Shown here: piece after piece, positions 1 to 12,130 of the stretch
Numbering within the stretch: the first letter of the stretch is position 1
Layout: each line of letters starts with the position of its first letter
Source of the DNA: Symbiodinium sp. CCMP2592
Taxonomy: Eukaryota > Sar > Dinophyceae > Suessiales > Symbiodiniaceae
NCBI GenBank assembly: GCA_905221615.1
Contig: CAJNDT010003223.1
Coordinates: forward strand, 1,371,945-1,435,944
Length of the DNA stretch: 64,000 nt
Reading direction: 5' to 3'
Notes under the pieces: generated by a model
The model's database searches: none
What the model was told of the DNA's origin: nothing
The model's input: the letters and a program-made list of their open reading frames with translations, nothing else
Program-made: the position numbers and the translations under genes

Positions 1-1050
1 GGGGCCTGCATCGCCTGCAGACGAGTGCAGCCGTGATCTTCCGGTTGCCATGGCCGAGTTGCTTTCCAGACCTCCGGAAAAATCACAGAGGCGTTTAAAG
101 TGGTGGGTGCGGGATGTTTACTGATGCTTCAGAGTCAAGCCCTATTCCCCAAACCGTAGCATATACATATATAACACAACCCACAACCCACAACCCTTAA
201 CCAGGTTTTTTTGACAGTGACATCAAAGCGGTATAAGCCCCCTGCGCAGTCCACACCGGCTGCGCTGGAGCCTCCAAAGCACGCAGGAATGCAGGCCAAA
301 TACTAATACTTGTACTCATCTTGAAACTTCAACAGGCAAGTGTTCCACCTTCGGCAGCAAGTTGCAAGCTGGAGATGGCCAGCAACCAAGCCTCCCGACA
401 CAGGTTGCTGGGCTGCAGCCTAACTTCAGGGCTCAGACTCAAAGACCCGACTGTTGCATCGCAAGCCCCGAATTTGCCACTGGCCTTTGTCATGTTGACC
501 TTAGACAGGGGGCTGCAGAGGCCATGCGGGGAACCGATTCATCCTGCCGACAGTAAGCAGGTGGTTCGACAGCTGTGTGCGCAGCTGTGGTTGCCGCTAT
601 TTAGCTATACTTCGAAGCCTACGTCACCTGAAGACGGATTGGACCTAGATTCTGCAGCGCTTACAGCCCTGTAATGTAAACCCCCCCAAACATATCTAGT
701 CTGTTCGAACTTCGGCAAACCCGAAGGAACCTTACGAAACCCCTAAAATCACTGAACCATGCACATTGGGCTCCTGACACAGACACAGCTCCGGTCGATC
801 GCCATGGAAGACGGAAGGCCGACCCATGGGGACAAGAAGTGTTCAGGGTCTGGGACTTTAGGCTTCCGAGGTTTAGGGTCCCGGAGGAAGGCTACAAGGT
901 GAAGCCTGGATACTGCGGCCTAGGCCGGTGTAGTGTTTAGTGTTTAGGGGTTTAGGGTCTAGGGTTGTAGGGGTGCTTCAACTGCCTGAGTTGGGGAATG
1001 TGTGCCATCCTTTGCAGAAAAGTTGAATCTCCTTCGCGCTCACGGAGCCA
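1..1050. other. No recognisable gene; one weak ORF
   Basis: Nothing here matches a family I know. A 117-codon open frame on the plus strand (321-674) ends in a hydrophilic Asp/Ser/Ala tail and could be a last exon, but neither splice signals nor a domain support it. The end of the stretch (930-975) is degenerate TTTAGGG sequence. Confidence 0.3.
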
Positions 1051-1057
1051 GTCTCAA

Positions 1058-1190
1058 GGCATAATGTAGTGGCCTTGATAATTAGAATGGTAATGGGGTC
1101 TGGGGGGCTATTTATACTATGATTATAATCAATAAGGAACCCCCAAAACCCTATTCTAATCATGAGGGCCCCTACATTATAGGGGCCCTC
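1058..1190. mobile_element. Family H inverted-repeat element
   Basis: The left end (AATGTAGTGGCCTTGATAAT) is the imperfect complement of the right end (TCATGAGGGCCCCTACATT). The interior carries AGAATAGGGTTTTGGGG-like sequence and its mirror image CCCCAAAACCCTATTCT. No open frame for a transposase, so it is non-autonomous. Related material lies at 1396-1500, 25740-25810, 28194-28245, 34033-34150, 41638-41740, 42905-43075 and 48070-48190. Confidence 0.65.
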
Positions 1191-1797
1191 ATGCTCAGAA
1201 TATATGAACCGCAAGGGACAGGACCAGCATGTACTCCGGCCCCGGCACATGGCCTGTAGATTCCGTGGCTTGGCGACTGGAAGCTGGGCCTAGCACTGGC
1301 CAAGGCGGCCAAAGCTGTCGAGCTGTCGAAATAGTAATAATAATAATGATGATAATAATAATAATGATGATAATAATAATAATGATAATAATAATATAGG
1401 GGCCTTAATGATGAGAATGGGGTGTTGGGGCCCACTATACTATAGTTCTAATAAGGAGCCCCCAAAGTGGTATTGGTAAGTATTGAGGCCCCCATATTAC
1501 ACAGATGGTTTCAATGTTCATGCTCAAGCCTGATGGTAGACGTAGCGCTTCAAAAGCAGAATTGCCTGCAGACTGCAGAAAGGGCAAGCAAGAGACTTCC
1601 TGGGCTTCTGAACACAAGGCCTCCTGGCGGATTGGCGCTGAGAATTCTTGGCAAGCAGCACCTTTTCAATCCGCTGACTTCCCAAGATCATTTCATAGCA
1701 GAAAACATCAGCGATCTCGAGACGCAAACTCATGTACTCCGTAAGCTTCTTGGGCAACCTGGGCTGACTCCCATGCATTCGCTGCTCCCGCGGCCTC

Positions 1798-1985
1798 TGC
1801 TTAATCTCTTTCTTTGGTGCGGTGGGTTTAGTGTTTATCGGGTATAGGGCTTAGTGCCTATAGGGTTTAGGGTTTATAGGGTTTAGCGGTTAATTGTAGG
1901 GTTTAGGGTTTATAGGGCTTAGGGTTTATAGGGTTTAGGGCTTGTAGTGTTTATAGTGCTTAGAGGGTTTAGGGCTTAGGGCCCC
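1798..1985. repeat. Degenerate telomere-like TTTAGGG tract
   Basis: Repeated GGGTTTAGGGTTTATAGGGCTTAGGG variants with drifting unit length. This is the TTTAGGG telomere unit in degenerate, interstitial form; it is far from either window end in a sequence context full of other repeats, so not a chromosome terminus. Confidence 0.8.
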
Positions 1986-2092
1986 CCTTGCCTCTGCGAA
2001 GAGCCCCAAACTTCGCGGATGGGGTATCGATGCTGGGCCTGGCTGAGCGAAGATGCGCCCTCATGTGGGACCGCAGATCCTAGTGCTTGGCT

Positions 2093-2260
2093 CCAGAGGC
2101 TCCAATATCCCGTAGTTAAAGACTATATACCTTAAATTGTAGTGGGATGCCTTATATGATTTAAGGTATATCCCTTAATAAAAGAATACCTTAAATTATA
2201 GCCGGATCTCTTTTATATGATTTAAGGTATCTTCCTTGACTAAGGGATATTGGAGTCCCC
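2093..2260. mobile_element. Family F inverted-repeat element (expanded copy)
   Basis: Ends read CCAGAGGCTCCAATATCCC on the left and GGGATATTGGAGTCCCCGG on the right. The middle repeats TAAATTATAG / TATGATTTAAGGTAT twice, so this copy is longer than the usual 105 bp. Other copies: 44080, 44516, 51258. Confidence 0.7.
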
Positions 2261-2365
2261 GGGTCCCTTTTTCAACAGGGCCTCGTGCAGAGCATCCAGG
2301 AAGTCGCTGCCTTTCACCCCGCCTTAGCACAGTGCTTTCCAAACCCTGCGCCCTGGGCTCCGGAT

Positions 2366-2483
2366 GCAAAAGGGCAAAAGGAGGGACCCTTCATGGGGAT
2401 CCCTACCTTATAACGGGCTGTATAAGGGGTATATCAAGGTTATATACCTAGGGGTCCGTATTAAGGGTCCCTCCTTTTATCCT
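2366..2483. mobile_element. Family J inverted-repeat element
   Basis: Ends AAAAGGAGGGACCCTTCATG and AAGGGTCCCTCCTTTT are complementary. The interior has CTACCTTATAACGGGCTG and CCTAGGGGTCC blocks that recur at 54720-54835, 55046-55150 and 59006-59130. Confidence 0.65.
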
Positions 2484-3003
2484 TGGACGGCTGCAAGACC
2501 TGTCAAAGCCGCGGACGTGCTTCTTGCAACGGGAATAAATGCACCTGGACATCTCATCTCCCTCCCTCCTTTGCGTGGCACGTGAAGTCTCTCACTGCCG
2601 AGGTGAGGGCCGCATGACGCTCATCTTTCGAATTCTGCTCTACCCTTGCCATGCTGCCCCCGACAGAATGAAGGTCTGGCCGAAGTACTACGGTGATGTC
2701 CACAATCAGCTGCTGCTATCGGAATCCGAGCGAAACATTCTTCTTGGGGGATTTGTCACGCAGCCTTGCAAAGAGACGCAAAGAGGCTCAACTCTCGCCT
2801 TCTGTAAGCCAAGGGCAGCGGCGTGACGGGCTGTGCGACACTCGTAGTGGCTCCCTGCCGTGCCTTCTGGCCCTTGCCACATGCTTGTCTGCTGATTTTC
2901 ATGTGGCGTCTTCGTTCGCAACGCCGAAAACAACTCTCAGGTCGTAGGTGCTCCTCATGCTCGTCACCTCATACCAAGCATGTGATGGGGAGGCTTGCCA
3001 GAA

Positions 3004-3294
3004 TCTGAGCCTACAAGCGGTTGATGCAAGTCCAGGGCAGCGACTTCCGTGTAGTAGAGTTTTCGGCTGCCCTTCGAGATCATCCGAAGCCACGAAGCAG
3101 GAAGTCTCTTCGCTCCGCCGAAGAACCTCCGAAGCGCAAGGCCACTCCTTCCCAGAGAAAGCAGATTGACAAACCCCGACCTGGGTTGGTTGATCTCCCA
3201 GTTTGCCACAGTCTGGGGCCTGAGCGAGACAGCTGTCGTTGTCCAGTCAGAAGCAGACAAAATGAGGCCAGTGCATCTCGTGCTCCGGCACGTT
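3004..3294 (+). CDS. Probable last exon, basic protein of unknown function
   Basis: After a possible acceptor (GATGCAAG at about 3029), the plus strand reads VQGSDFRVVEFSAALRDH and then a Lys/Arg/Pro/Ser-rich stretch (KPRSRKSLRSAEEPPKRKAT) to a stop at 3294. The charge pattern looks like a nuclear or disordered tail. No family recognised. The immediately following bases become a 9-bp microsatellite, which fits the end of a gene. Confidence 0.45.
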
Positions 3295-3344
3295 GATCCA
3301 ATCTCAGTTCCAGCATGTAGAACAGCTTGGCGGTTCAGAATGCG

Positions 3345-3440
3345 CTATCTATCTATTCTATCTACTCTATCTATTCTATCTATTCTATCTATTCTATCTA
3401 TTCTATCTGTTCTATCTATTCTATCTATTCTATCTATCTG
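3345..3440. repeat. 9-bp tandem repeat (TATTCTATC)n
   Basis: About ten units of TATTCTATC with a few substitutions. Because the unit is a multiple of three it is open in several frames, which explains the YLF- and SIL-repeat ORFs predicted here; those are not genes. Confidence 0.85.
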
Positions 3441-3761
3441 GCCCCTCGTCTCAAAAAAATGCTCGCCGAGCAACAGTCTTGCAAACGCGCCTCGAGTTCG
3501 ACGGCCTCCCTGGCAGGTCCAAAGCAATGCAATGCAGAGCCAGACGCACAAGGCCAAACTCGGCCAGGACTGCTGCTGAGCACTCTCCAAGGATTGCCTC
3601 GATAGATAAAGGCTAGAGTTTTGGTTCCAGTGCAGATTTGTGCATCAGCCATGAAAAGTCCCCCCTTGCCAGCCCCTAGTACGGATGTAAGTTCCAGGCA
3701 CAGGTTCCTCGGTTGACGTTCGATGGGCTTCAAGATGCTTCCAGAATTCGGACTTCTACAA

Positions 3762-3863
3762 GGGAGTTTCCGAAAACAGAGGGACCCTAAAATAGCACCC
3801 GAAATAGTAGGAACCTTATTCTAAGGACCCCAACATAAGGTACCCCCTTTTTCGGAAACTCCC
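3762..3863. mobile_element. Family B inverted-repeat element, copy B1
   Basis: Left end GGGAGTTTCCGAAAA, right end TTTTTCGGAAACTCCC. Interior shows the family core: GGGACCCTAAAATAGCACCC, AGTAGGAACC, AAGGACCCC. No clear target-site duplication at this copy. Confidence 0.85.
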
Positions 3864-4599
3864 GAGAAAGAATGCTCAGGTCCCAGCCGGGGACAAGGAC
3901 CTCACGGAGGGAGACTCGCTGTGGTGCGATGAAACTCAAAGCCCACCAAACACCACACCCTGATTCCAACCCCCGAAAACCTGCAACCGAAAACCAGAAA
4001 CGCGAGGTCCAGACATGGATCCAGAGTTCCAGCCACCTGCGAAGACGGGCGTGGGGTGCAGCATGGCTACAGTTAAAGAACGAAGACATGATGGGACAGA
4101 AAACGCTAGTCTTAGTCGTGCTTACTCTTCTTCTCTGCAAGTCCAAAACCCTGTTCTAATCATCCTATATTATACAACCCGAGCATAGATCCCATATAGA
4201 CCCCTTTGAAAGGAACCCTAAAACTAAGGGACTGAAGAAATCGGGACTCCCACCTGGGCCATCTCCCCCACTGTCGTAGGCCTTTTGCAGGACGCTGGCA
4301 ACAAGACAATGGGCGCAGTAACTATATAGTATAGTACAGTATAGTATAGACTTATTAGTATACTACTATAGTATAGTATACTATAATATACATCACAACT
4401 GAGGTAGAAACAGTGGACCCCCAAACAACAGCAAGATGCAATCATCGTAGCAAGTAACAAAACAACAACTCCGGATAGTAACAAACAGATGATGAGGCGG
4501 CTGCTGCTGCCGCTGCAAATGGCGCCGGGAGCCCGACATGCGAGCTGCTTGCACTCTGGCTCCACCCTGGTCCCAGAGGTTTTGAGGTCGATGAATGGC

Positions 4600-4892
4600 T
4601 TATGGGTTACGAGGGCATTTGATCTCGGAGTGCGGATAACGGAGGAAGCAAAGAATCAAGATCCCGCCTGAGTCGCGTTGGGACCAGCTGGAGTTCGAGC
4701 CTTTCCAATCCTTCTGCTGCCCTGACTGCCAGCTGTCCTTCTTCCAAGAATCCCAGCCATCCTTCTTGTTCCAGCTTTTCTTCGGCCAGTCGCTCTGACT
4801 CCAATCCGTCTTCGCCTTCCAATCCTCGCGCTGACCCCAGTCCTGTCTGCTGTTCGACTTCCAATCACTCTTCTGCCAATCCTGTCTCTTGC
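4600..4892 (-). CDS. Tryptophan-rich repeat exon
   Basis: Starts after a good acceptor (CGCCGCAG|GCAAG, exon from 4892). The protein is built of short Lys/Gln-Asp-Trp units such as QDWQKSDWKS, QDWGQREDWKAKTDWSQSDW and KSWNKKDGWDSWKKDSW, then WSQRDSGGIL and a stop. Trp recurs every 5-9 residues beside Asp/Lys/Ser. This low-complexity composition resembles disordered RNA-binding tails, but I do not recognise a family. Earlier exons were not found. Confidence 0.5.
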
Positions 4893-5207
4893 CTGCGGCG
4901 AGGAACGAACTCGAACACAAAATGAACCTGCTCAAACTACCATTCGAAACAGGTCAAGTGCTTGCATTGCGCTGCCTTTGCCCTTGCCGCCAGACATTCC
5001 CTGCACACCACCCACATTCAGCGCAAGGGCTCGCGTGCAATCTGCTACAAGGCCCTACAAATTGCCCATGATGCAAAGTGTCCTTGTCACGGTACCACGC
5101 CTGACCTTGGTATCGCTGAAAGTTCTTCGCCCACGGCCCCAAAAGGCTCTGACTTGAAGTTTGCACTTCCATAGGACGCTGTAACAACAAGTCCTACAAG
5201 AACAGTG

Positions 5208-5400
5208 CTAGAGAGATGACAGGCAGAAAAACAGAAGCAACCATACGGCAACAGCATCAAGTGCAAAGCACAAAAACTTAACACAAGCGCTGATTGATTT
5301 CGAATACCTCGTCTCAATAAAGACATTACGGTCTTGCAGTGGGAACTCTGCGAGGTATTCTTGGAGCACGGCCGGTTGAGGCTCGCCCAACCGCGTCCCT
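5208..5400 (-). CDS. Possible last exon with C-terminal membrane segment
   Basis: One frame reads LGEPQPAVLQEYLAEFPLQD, then a short polar region, then a hydrophobic segment (VKFLCFALDAVAVWLLLFFC) and a stop at 5208. An overlapping frame starting after element A1 (MSSVIFVQARLRDAVGRAS) is also open, so which frame is used is uncertain. No family recognised. Confidence 0.35.
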
Positions 5401-5438
5401 CAGTCGTGCCTGAACGAAGATGACGGAGCTCATTGGTA

Positions 5439-5563
5439 CTTGGAGGTTCGTGGCTAGTTATAAGTAGGGTTACTGTATAAGTAGGGTAACTAAACTCATA
5501 ACCCATATTAGGGAACTATTAGGGACTTATAACCTCACTTCTAACTACCCATGAACCTCCAAG
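5439..5563. mobile_element. Family A inverted-repeat element, copy A1 (TA target)
   Basis: Ends CTTGGAGGTTCGTGGCTAG and CTACCCATGAACCTCCAAG, flanked by TA on both sides. The interior is the family core GTTATAAGTAGGGT / ACCC..TTATAAC. A TA duplication is typical of Tc1/mariner-like non-autonomous elements. Confidence 0.85.
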
Positions 5564-5839
5564 TAGTGACCGTGACTTTACTTGCGAGGCGGCCTGCAAG
5601 GTCCGCTGCGCAAGAAGCAGGCCACTGCGAACGCTGCCTTGCAGAGTCGTTGGCGCTTAGGATTTCAGGTTTAGGGTTTAGGTCTATCTACGCCCTGGGG
5701 GGTGGTTCCAAATCGGGGTCCCTTGGGGAGCCCCAGCCAAGATGGTATTGACAAAATTGAGCTCACGGCTTCGCTCGCGGCAGTAGATGAGAATCGTTGG
5801 CTTGGGCCGCTTGCCTGGGCATATCGAGGTTCGACTGCT

Positions 5840-6940
5840 TGAGTAGCAGCAGCAAGAGGAGGAGTAGTAGTAGTCGTCGTCGCAATAAGTTAAACAACAA
5901 TGGCAACAATAATACTAGCTCTGAGATGACAACATAACAGTGACAATAATGGTGATAGCACGTGATAGTACTACTTGTTTTCTTGATGGCGCTGTAGTTG
6001 CTCTTCTCCCTATGCCTGAGAAGCCGGCTCTGCTCAGGCCTGCCGGCGGATGCGGCACACAATGCAGGCAATGTATACACCTCTCACTTCTGAAAACAGT
6101 GAGGATGGGCCTCACATGCTTGAGCGGCACCGCAGTCTCGAAGTTCTTCTGTTGGTGCTCGTATTCTGGCGGTTAAAGTTCCGACACGACTGGGACGCTG
6201 AACGCTGCCGACATCCGAGCTGCAGGCTTACTTTGACCTCATTGCCCTCGCCAACGCATCGGCGGATGAACCTGCAGTGAGGATGGTAATAGACTTCGAA
6301 ATCACGAACTCTTCTTGGAAGCTCTGCTGACATGCCGGTCGCACGTGCCGTCGCTCCACTTCCCACTCGCTTCCGACTGCCCATCCTGCACCCACAAGAA
6401 CTCAATCCTCGGATGGTCGTTCTTCAAGTTCGCTTCATGACTCTGCTGGTCCTACGAAACTTAAGCAAACCAGAATGCGTCTTGAAACAACCAGACTAGT
6501 GACCAGTAGGCCTCATGTGCCCTCCTACCCCCGACATCACCACCAACACCACCACCACCACCACCACCACCACCACCACCACCACTTCTACTACTACGAC
6601 TCGTCCTCCTCTCCTCCTCCTCCCCCTTCCCCTCCCGCTCCCCCTGCCCCTCCCTCTCCTCCTCCTACTCCGACGACTACTACTACTACTACTACCACCA
6701 CCACCGCCATCACCAAAACGACCGCCAGCATGACTACTACTGCTACTGCTCCTGCGCTTGCTCCTACACCTGCACCTGCTGCCGCTCCTGTTCCCGCTCC
6801 TGCTCCCGTTCCTGCTCCGGCTCCCGCTCTTGCTGCACCTGCTCCTGTTGCTGCTGCTACTACTGCTACTACTGCTACTGCTGCTACTGCTGCTACTGCT
6901 GCTAATTACTACTGCTGTTACTACTACTACAAATATTAAT
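5840..6940. repeat. Trinucleotide-repeat block
   Basis: AGN and GTC/GTT triplets near 5840-5890, then (CAC)n at 6541-6590, (TCC)n at 6598-6665, (CTA)n at 6670-6705 and (GCT)n mixed with ACT and CCT at 6735-6930. All predicted ORFs across it are His-, Pro-, Thr-, Ser- or Leu-rich repeats created by these triplets. Nothing else is evident to about 7250 except a short degenerate TTTAGGG tract at 7120-7175. Confidence 0.8.
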
Positions 6941-7399
6941 AACAACCAAAAATGAAAATCTTGCCGGTCTGGACAAGACTCTTGTCGCCGTACTTGTATT
7001 GCTGCCTGATCGACTGCTCTTAAGCGACAGGCGTTCACGCAGCATTAGGTTTGACGTCTCAGCAAGTCGACATGCATGACATGACCGACAAATTTTTAGG
7101 TCAACATCAGTGTTGAGGATTCCGGGTTTAGGACTTTGGGTCTAGGGTTCAAACTTTCTACCGGGGGTTTAGGTCAGGGCTTGGGGAGTATCAGGTGAAA
7201 TTTCCAGAGCCTTCGGGGGGGAATCAAGGCACCGCAGAGGCCCTGCAAATCCAACCATGCATAAGCGCGCTGATCATCCCCGCCCTCCCCCTGGCTCAGC
7301 ATCCATTTGGCCGAACACTGCATGGGGCCCTGGCTGGCTAACATCATCTCTCACGAAGAGATACACGTTTGCCTCGCACAGGTCAAAAAGCGAGGATCA

Positions 7400-7690
7400 C
7401 GACTTGAATCACGACATTTCACACACAAATGGCCGACTGCAGAGCGCGTCGCCTTCTTTTCAACCTCCTCCACAATCTCCTCCGTCAGTGCCTGGTGGCA
7501 GGAAGGTGCTAGTAATGGAGTCCGAAGGAACTTTCAACAACGAAACGCGGCCTTCACGTCACTTTCTCCCACTTCCAGCATGCCAATGTCATCCGCAGGC
7601 TTGGTCAACTCGCAAGCAGCATTGGGCAAGAGGCATACAGACAAGGTCCTGCAGTATCCCGCTGCAAAATCGACATATACCCTAGCAATA
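7400..7690 (-). CDS. Two possible small exons, unknown function
   Basis: On the minus strand one frame gives LTKPADDIGMLEVGESDVKA before a stop at about 7534, and a second frame gives HQALTEEIVEEVEKKATRSA at about 7400-7510. The first resembles a stretch at about 12.8 kb (PSPVEDIGKIKVVNKE), so both may belong to one small family. Splice sites were not settled. Downstream (7690-7960) is AT-rich with a TACTATAAGA repeat. Confidence 0.3.
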
Positions 7691-8634
7691 GTAAACTGTA
7701 ATATACTGTAATATACCATGAGATACTACAATATGTTATAAGATACTATAAGATACTATAAGGTATTAAGAGATACTACAAGATATTATAAGAAACTAAA
7801 ATGCAACGAGAAAGGCCTCGGCCAGCGGGTCGCCACGTTGTCGCATCGCCCAACCCAGGAGGAGCCTAGGGCGTGGGAAACCTGATCCGATACGCTACCA
7901 TACTATATTATACTATACTATACGACATAATACTACAGTAAAACTTATGACACTATATTATAGTGGGAACCTTGCAGATAGAATATGATATTTCAAGCAC
8001 GTACAGATAGAGTATTTTTTAGATTTGCTAAAAAGACCGATTTTACCAACCCTCCGCAGTTGCAGATGGAACATTTCCATCCGCATAAAAAAATAGAATA
8101 TTTTCGGCCACTTTTACCAACGTCGCGCACTTGCAAATAGAATATTTCCATCCGTGTAAAACCAAACAGATAGAATCTTTTTGGTTCAATGTGATCCGCC
8201 ATCCGCACTTGCAGATACAACCCCCAGAACTTGCGATGCGTTTTATAACAGGTGTATAACCGCGCGGCAGGCCCCTACGTTTGAGATATTCGGACAAACA
8301 GTTCTCTCAGGGTTTATATAAGGTTATATGAATACAGGATTCGGTTTTTTTACATGGTGGGTGCCGATCGGCGCCCTAGGAGGGTGGACAGGTGCCGATC
8401 GGTGCTTTATATAGGAGGGTTGACAGGTGCCGAACGGCGTCTTGCCAGGAAGGTGCCGGGTGGCGCCTGGTCTTTGGGTGCCGACGGCGCCCTGTATATA
8501 GAAGATATACTATATACAACATATACATATAGAAAAAATATGCTACAATATGACTGTAAGGGGTACGGCTAAGGTCTTATAAATAAAGAAACATACAAGA
8601 ACATACATATACATATGTAACTATCAAAATGAAG

Positions 8635-8789
8635 GCCACACGGTGCCTCCAGGAACCTAGCCCTGCCCGAACTCGGTGTGACACAAAGAAAGGGGAAGGG
8701 TTCTGAAGACACGTGTCCACGGTGCAGCCCTGAAGCAACAGCTTTGCGATCTCGGGCTCGTGGCTTTTGGGGTCCATGTCCTCCGAGAC
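8635..8789 (-). CDS. Exon of unknown gene, first copy of a duplication
   Basis: Preceded by an excellent acceptor (CTTTGCTTTTCAG|GTCTCGG, exon from 8789). It reads VSEDMDPKSHEPEIAKLLLQ and continues to SHRVRAGLGSWRHRVAF. No family recognised. The same exon recurs near 10118 with an 8-bp insertion. Confidence 0.5.
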
Positions 8790-9659
8790 CTGAAAAGCAA
8801 AGTTAGGTATTCTGGTGAATACTACGCTTTGCATATGCAAGCACCCCTCATGCACGTTTTCACAGAAGCCAAAAGGCAACACAACACAGCCATGTCACAA
8901 GATTCAAGATCGAGGCCTCCGTTGTTGGATCCCACCCACAGGTCCGGTGTGCCACCAGTCCTCCGTTGAGGCCACCCTCAGCGGGCGCATTAGCACATCG
9001 CGCCGCTGTCATACCCTTCGGGCTATGGGGGCGTTGGCCCGAAGGTGGCTGCAACAGTGGCCAAAGCCCCGATGCAGGCTGCCACAATGGCCAACGCCCC
9101 CATGGGTGGCTGCCACAGTGGCCAAGCATATAGCTCAGCGGATCACTGCCCCCACCAACGCCCAACAAGGTGGAACCTGGCAGGTCTCTAGGGCCCCCTC
9201 GGCCAGCGCTGCTCAGGTTTAGGTCGAGATCGGGCGCGGCTCAGAAACATGATCATCATCTCCGCGCATACAACCAACACTATAGCACTGCGGATCAAAC
9301 ATTATCTGCAACTAATGCCACCAACCACTGAAAGGCAGATGAAGGCACCACGAAACCTCGCAAAAGCCCAAAGACTCCTCAGGAACCCCTGTAAATATCA
9401 AGGAATGATGTATATTCTTCCGTCAGCGACATACCGGAAACTCAACCCTTCTTATGATATACTATTTGCAAGCGTGGCATGTCGCTTCCTCTTGCAGCAC
9501 AAAAAGCCAATGCGCAGCATGTCATTGTTGCATTTCCTCCTGCATCGTCACAATGCACCGATTCTCCATGGTCGAGTAACATTGTTGACACATGTGGCCA
9601 TAAAGTGAACCGACTGTTCTCTGGCTATGCGTGCTTCTTCATATTCTTCATGCATACTT

Positions 9660-9950
<291 letters not shown>

Positions 9951-9954
9951 AAAT

Positions 9955-10118
9955 GAAGGCCACACGGTGCCTCCAGGAACCTAGCCGTACCCGAACTCGG
10001 TGTGACACCAAGAAAGGGGAAGGGTTCAGAAGACACGTGTCCACGGTGCAGCCCTGAAGCAACAGCTTTGCGACTTTGCAATCTCGGGCTCGTGGCTTTT
10101 GGGGTCCATGTCCTCCGA
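9955..10118 (-). pseudogene. Frameshifted second copy of the 8.6 kb exon
   Basis: Acceptor TTTGCTCTTCAG|GTCTCGG is kept and the first 20 codons match, but an 8-bp insertion (a repeat of TCGCAAAG-like sequence) after EPEIAK breaks the frame seen in the first copy, and a stop follows. It is therefore probably non-functional, unless the first copy is the mutant. Confidence 0.5.
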
Positions 10119-10461
10119 GACCTGAAGAGCAAAGTTAAGTATTCTTGTGAATACTACGCTTTGCATATGCAAGCACCCCTCATGCACGTTCTCACAGAAG
10201 CCAAAAGGCAAGACAACACAGCCATGTCACAAGATTCAAGCTCGAGGCCTCCGTTGTTGGATGCCACCGAGAGGTCCGGTGTGCCACCAGTCCTCCGTTT
10301 AGGCCGCAGCGGGCGCATTAGCGCATCGCCCTGCTGTCATACCCCTCGGGCTATGGGGGCGTTGGCCCGAAGGTGGCTGCCACAGTGGCCAAAGCCCCGA
10401 TGCAGGCTGCCACAGTGGCCAACGCCCCCATGGGTGGCTGCCACAGTGGCCAAGCATATAG

Positions 10462-10634
10462 CTCGGCGGCTTTAGCGTGGCCAAAACTGACGTCTCCTTC
10501 ACAAGCTCGAACTGGTGGCTCATGACCTCCTCACCCTCTCCAGGATACAGCAGGTCCACCAAAGCTTTGAAGCTGAGCATGTCCTCCGAGGTACTGTCGG
10601 TGTAGGCAATATCACCGTGCTCTAAGGAAACCAT
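10462..10634 (-). CDS. Exon of unknown gene
   Basis: Begins at an ATG (10634) and reads MVSLEHGDIAYTDSTSEDML, then FKALVDLLYPGEGEEVMSHQ and FELVKETSVLATLK before running into the GCTGCCACAGTGGCC minisatellite. The acidic/amphipathic composition looks coding. No family recognised; the matching block is absent from the first duplication unit. Confidence 0.45.
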
Positions 10635-11866
10635 GTTCGAGTAATTACTCCCTATCTGAATTGAGTTTCATGCGTCAAACAGCTGCTGGGCAGCATGTTG
10701 CATTCTCAAATCTGTCAGGAAACTGTTTGCTGAGCACTCCCTATCTGCATTGAGCTTTATCAGACAGGGAATCTTACGCAGTCGAGGTCCACCCTGAAAT
10801 GGCTCCTGCCATCCCATTCGGCAACGAGTTGGGCCTTAGGGCGGGGGGCTTAGACTACAGCCTCCGAACTAATTTTATAAACTCAACCACCTAAATACCG
10901 TCCACGCCAAGAGCGGGACAGAGCTGTGCGAACGGCGCCAGCGGCAGCAGCCAGGCAGCGCAGAAGGGTGGCGGCCTGCAATTGGAGCCTCTGATTTAAA
11001 ACGCGGCAGATAACGTAAATGCAGCCATAAAGCCTTGTTTCCTGCAGACTGCATCATTCAACGGACGCTCTTCCTTCCCACATTCATGAGAGTAGAGTCA
11101 ATGCAGGCACTGGCTTTTGCAGACATGGTGTCCACCCACCCCACCCAGAAATATTCTATCTGCAACTGCTGCCGCCGATTGCTGCAAGGGCACATGAAGG
11201 CACCACGAGGCTTCGCAAAAGCCTCAAGACTTTTCAAGAGCCCCCACGTATATGAAGGAATGATAATACAACACCCTCATGATTAGCTGATTGGCTGGCA
11301 CAGTCGAACTTAAAATGAGCCAAGGCTCGGCGAGAAATCTCCGAAAGCTTCGTTGGTCAGGCTGTCGGCCTCCACATTTTGCAGCCGAGGCCGCCAGTCC
11401 AACCTGAGATCCACGTTCTCTCTCATATATCAACACGAGATTTACACCCCTTGCCCACAATCTGTCTATACAGCCAAAAAACTCAAAATGCACTCTCACC
11501 ACAGGCGTGGCATGTCGCTTCCTCTTGCAGCACAAAAAGTGAATGCGCAGCATGTCATTTGAAGGCCACACGGTGCCTCCAGGAACCTAGCCCTGCCCTA
11601 ACTCGGTGTGACACCAGGAAAGGGGAAGGGTTCAAAAGACACGGCAGGCCCTTCCCTAACTCGGTGTGACGCATGTTCAACTTTGGCTGACTTCTGTTCT
11701 GAATTCCTCGAAAAAGTTGTACATATAAACTTTTGTATATATAGCTTCCTTACTATTGCCCATATAAATATAAATGTGTATATATATATATATATGTTTA
11801 TAGAAAACCAAAAAGTTATATAAAGTCCTGAGAGCCAACCAGAGGAATGCCAAGTAACAGTGTCTG

Positions 11867-11910
<44 letters not shown>

Positions 11911-12045
11911 CTATAGTATGCTACTAATACTCATGCCAATACTATACTATACCCTGGAGCGGAACATGGCATGGAGCAGAGACCGGAAAGGCCCCGGGCT
12001 TGGCGCTGCTGCGAGCATCCTGATCTCCGTGCCTCGGAGTCGCAC

Positions 12046-12130
12046 ATGTAGGGCTAAGGCTTAGGGCTTAGGGCCAATTTAGGGTTTAGGGTTTGGGGTT
12101 CCGCTGTTTAGGGGTTTAGGGGTTGGGGTT
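12046..12130. repeat. Telomere-like TTTAGGG tract
   Basis: Units of TTAGGGTTTAGGGTTTGGGG and GGGGTTTAGGGGTT with drift. Confidence 0.75.

Noticed and set aside
6475-7038. Thr/Pro/Ala-rich and Ser/Arg-rich ORFs
   Set aside because: Explained by CAC, TCC, CTA and GCT triplet runs.
8354-8520. GTGCCGATCGGCGCC repeats as a possible regulatory array
   Set aside because: Four loose copies of GGTGCCGANCGGCG with variable spacing; no neighbouring gene start supports a regulatory role, so left as an unexplained short repeat.
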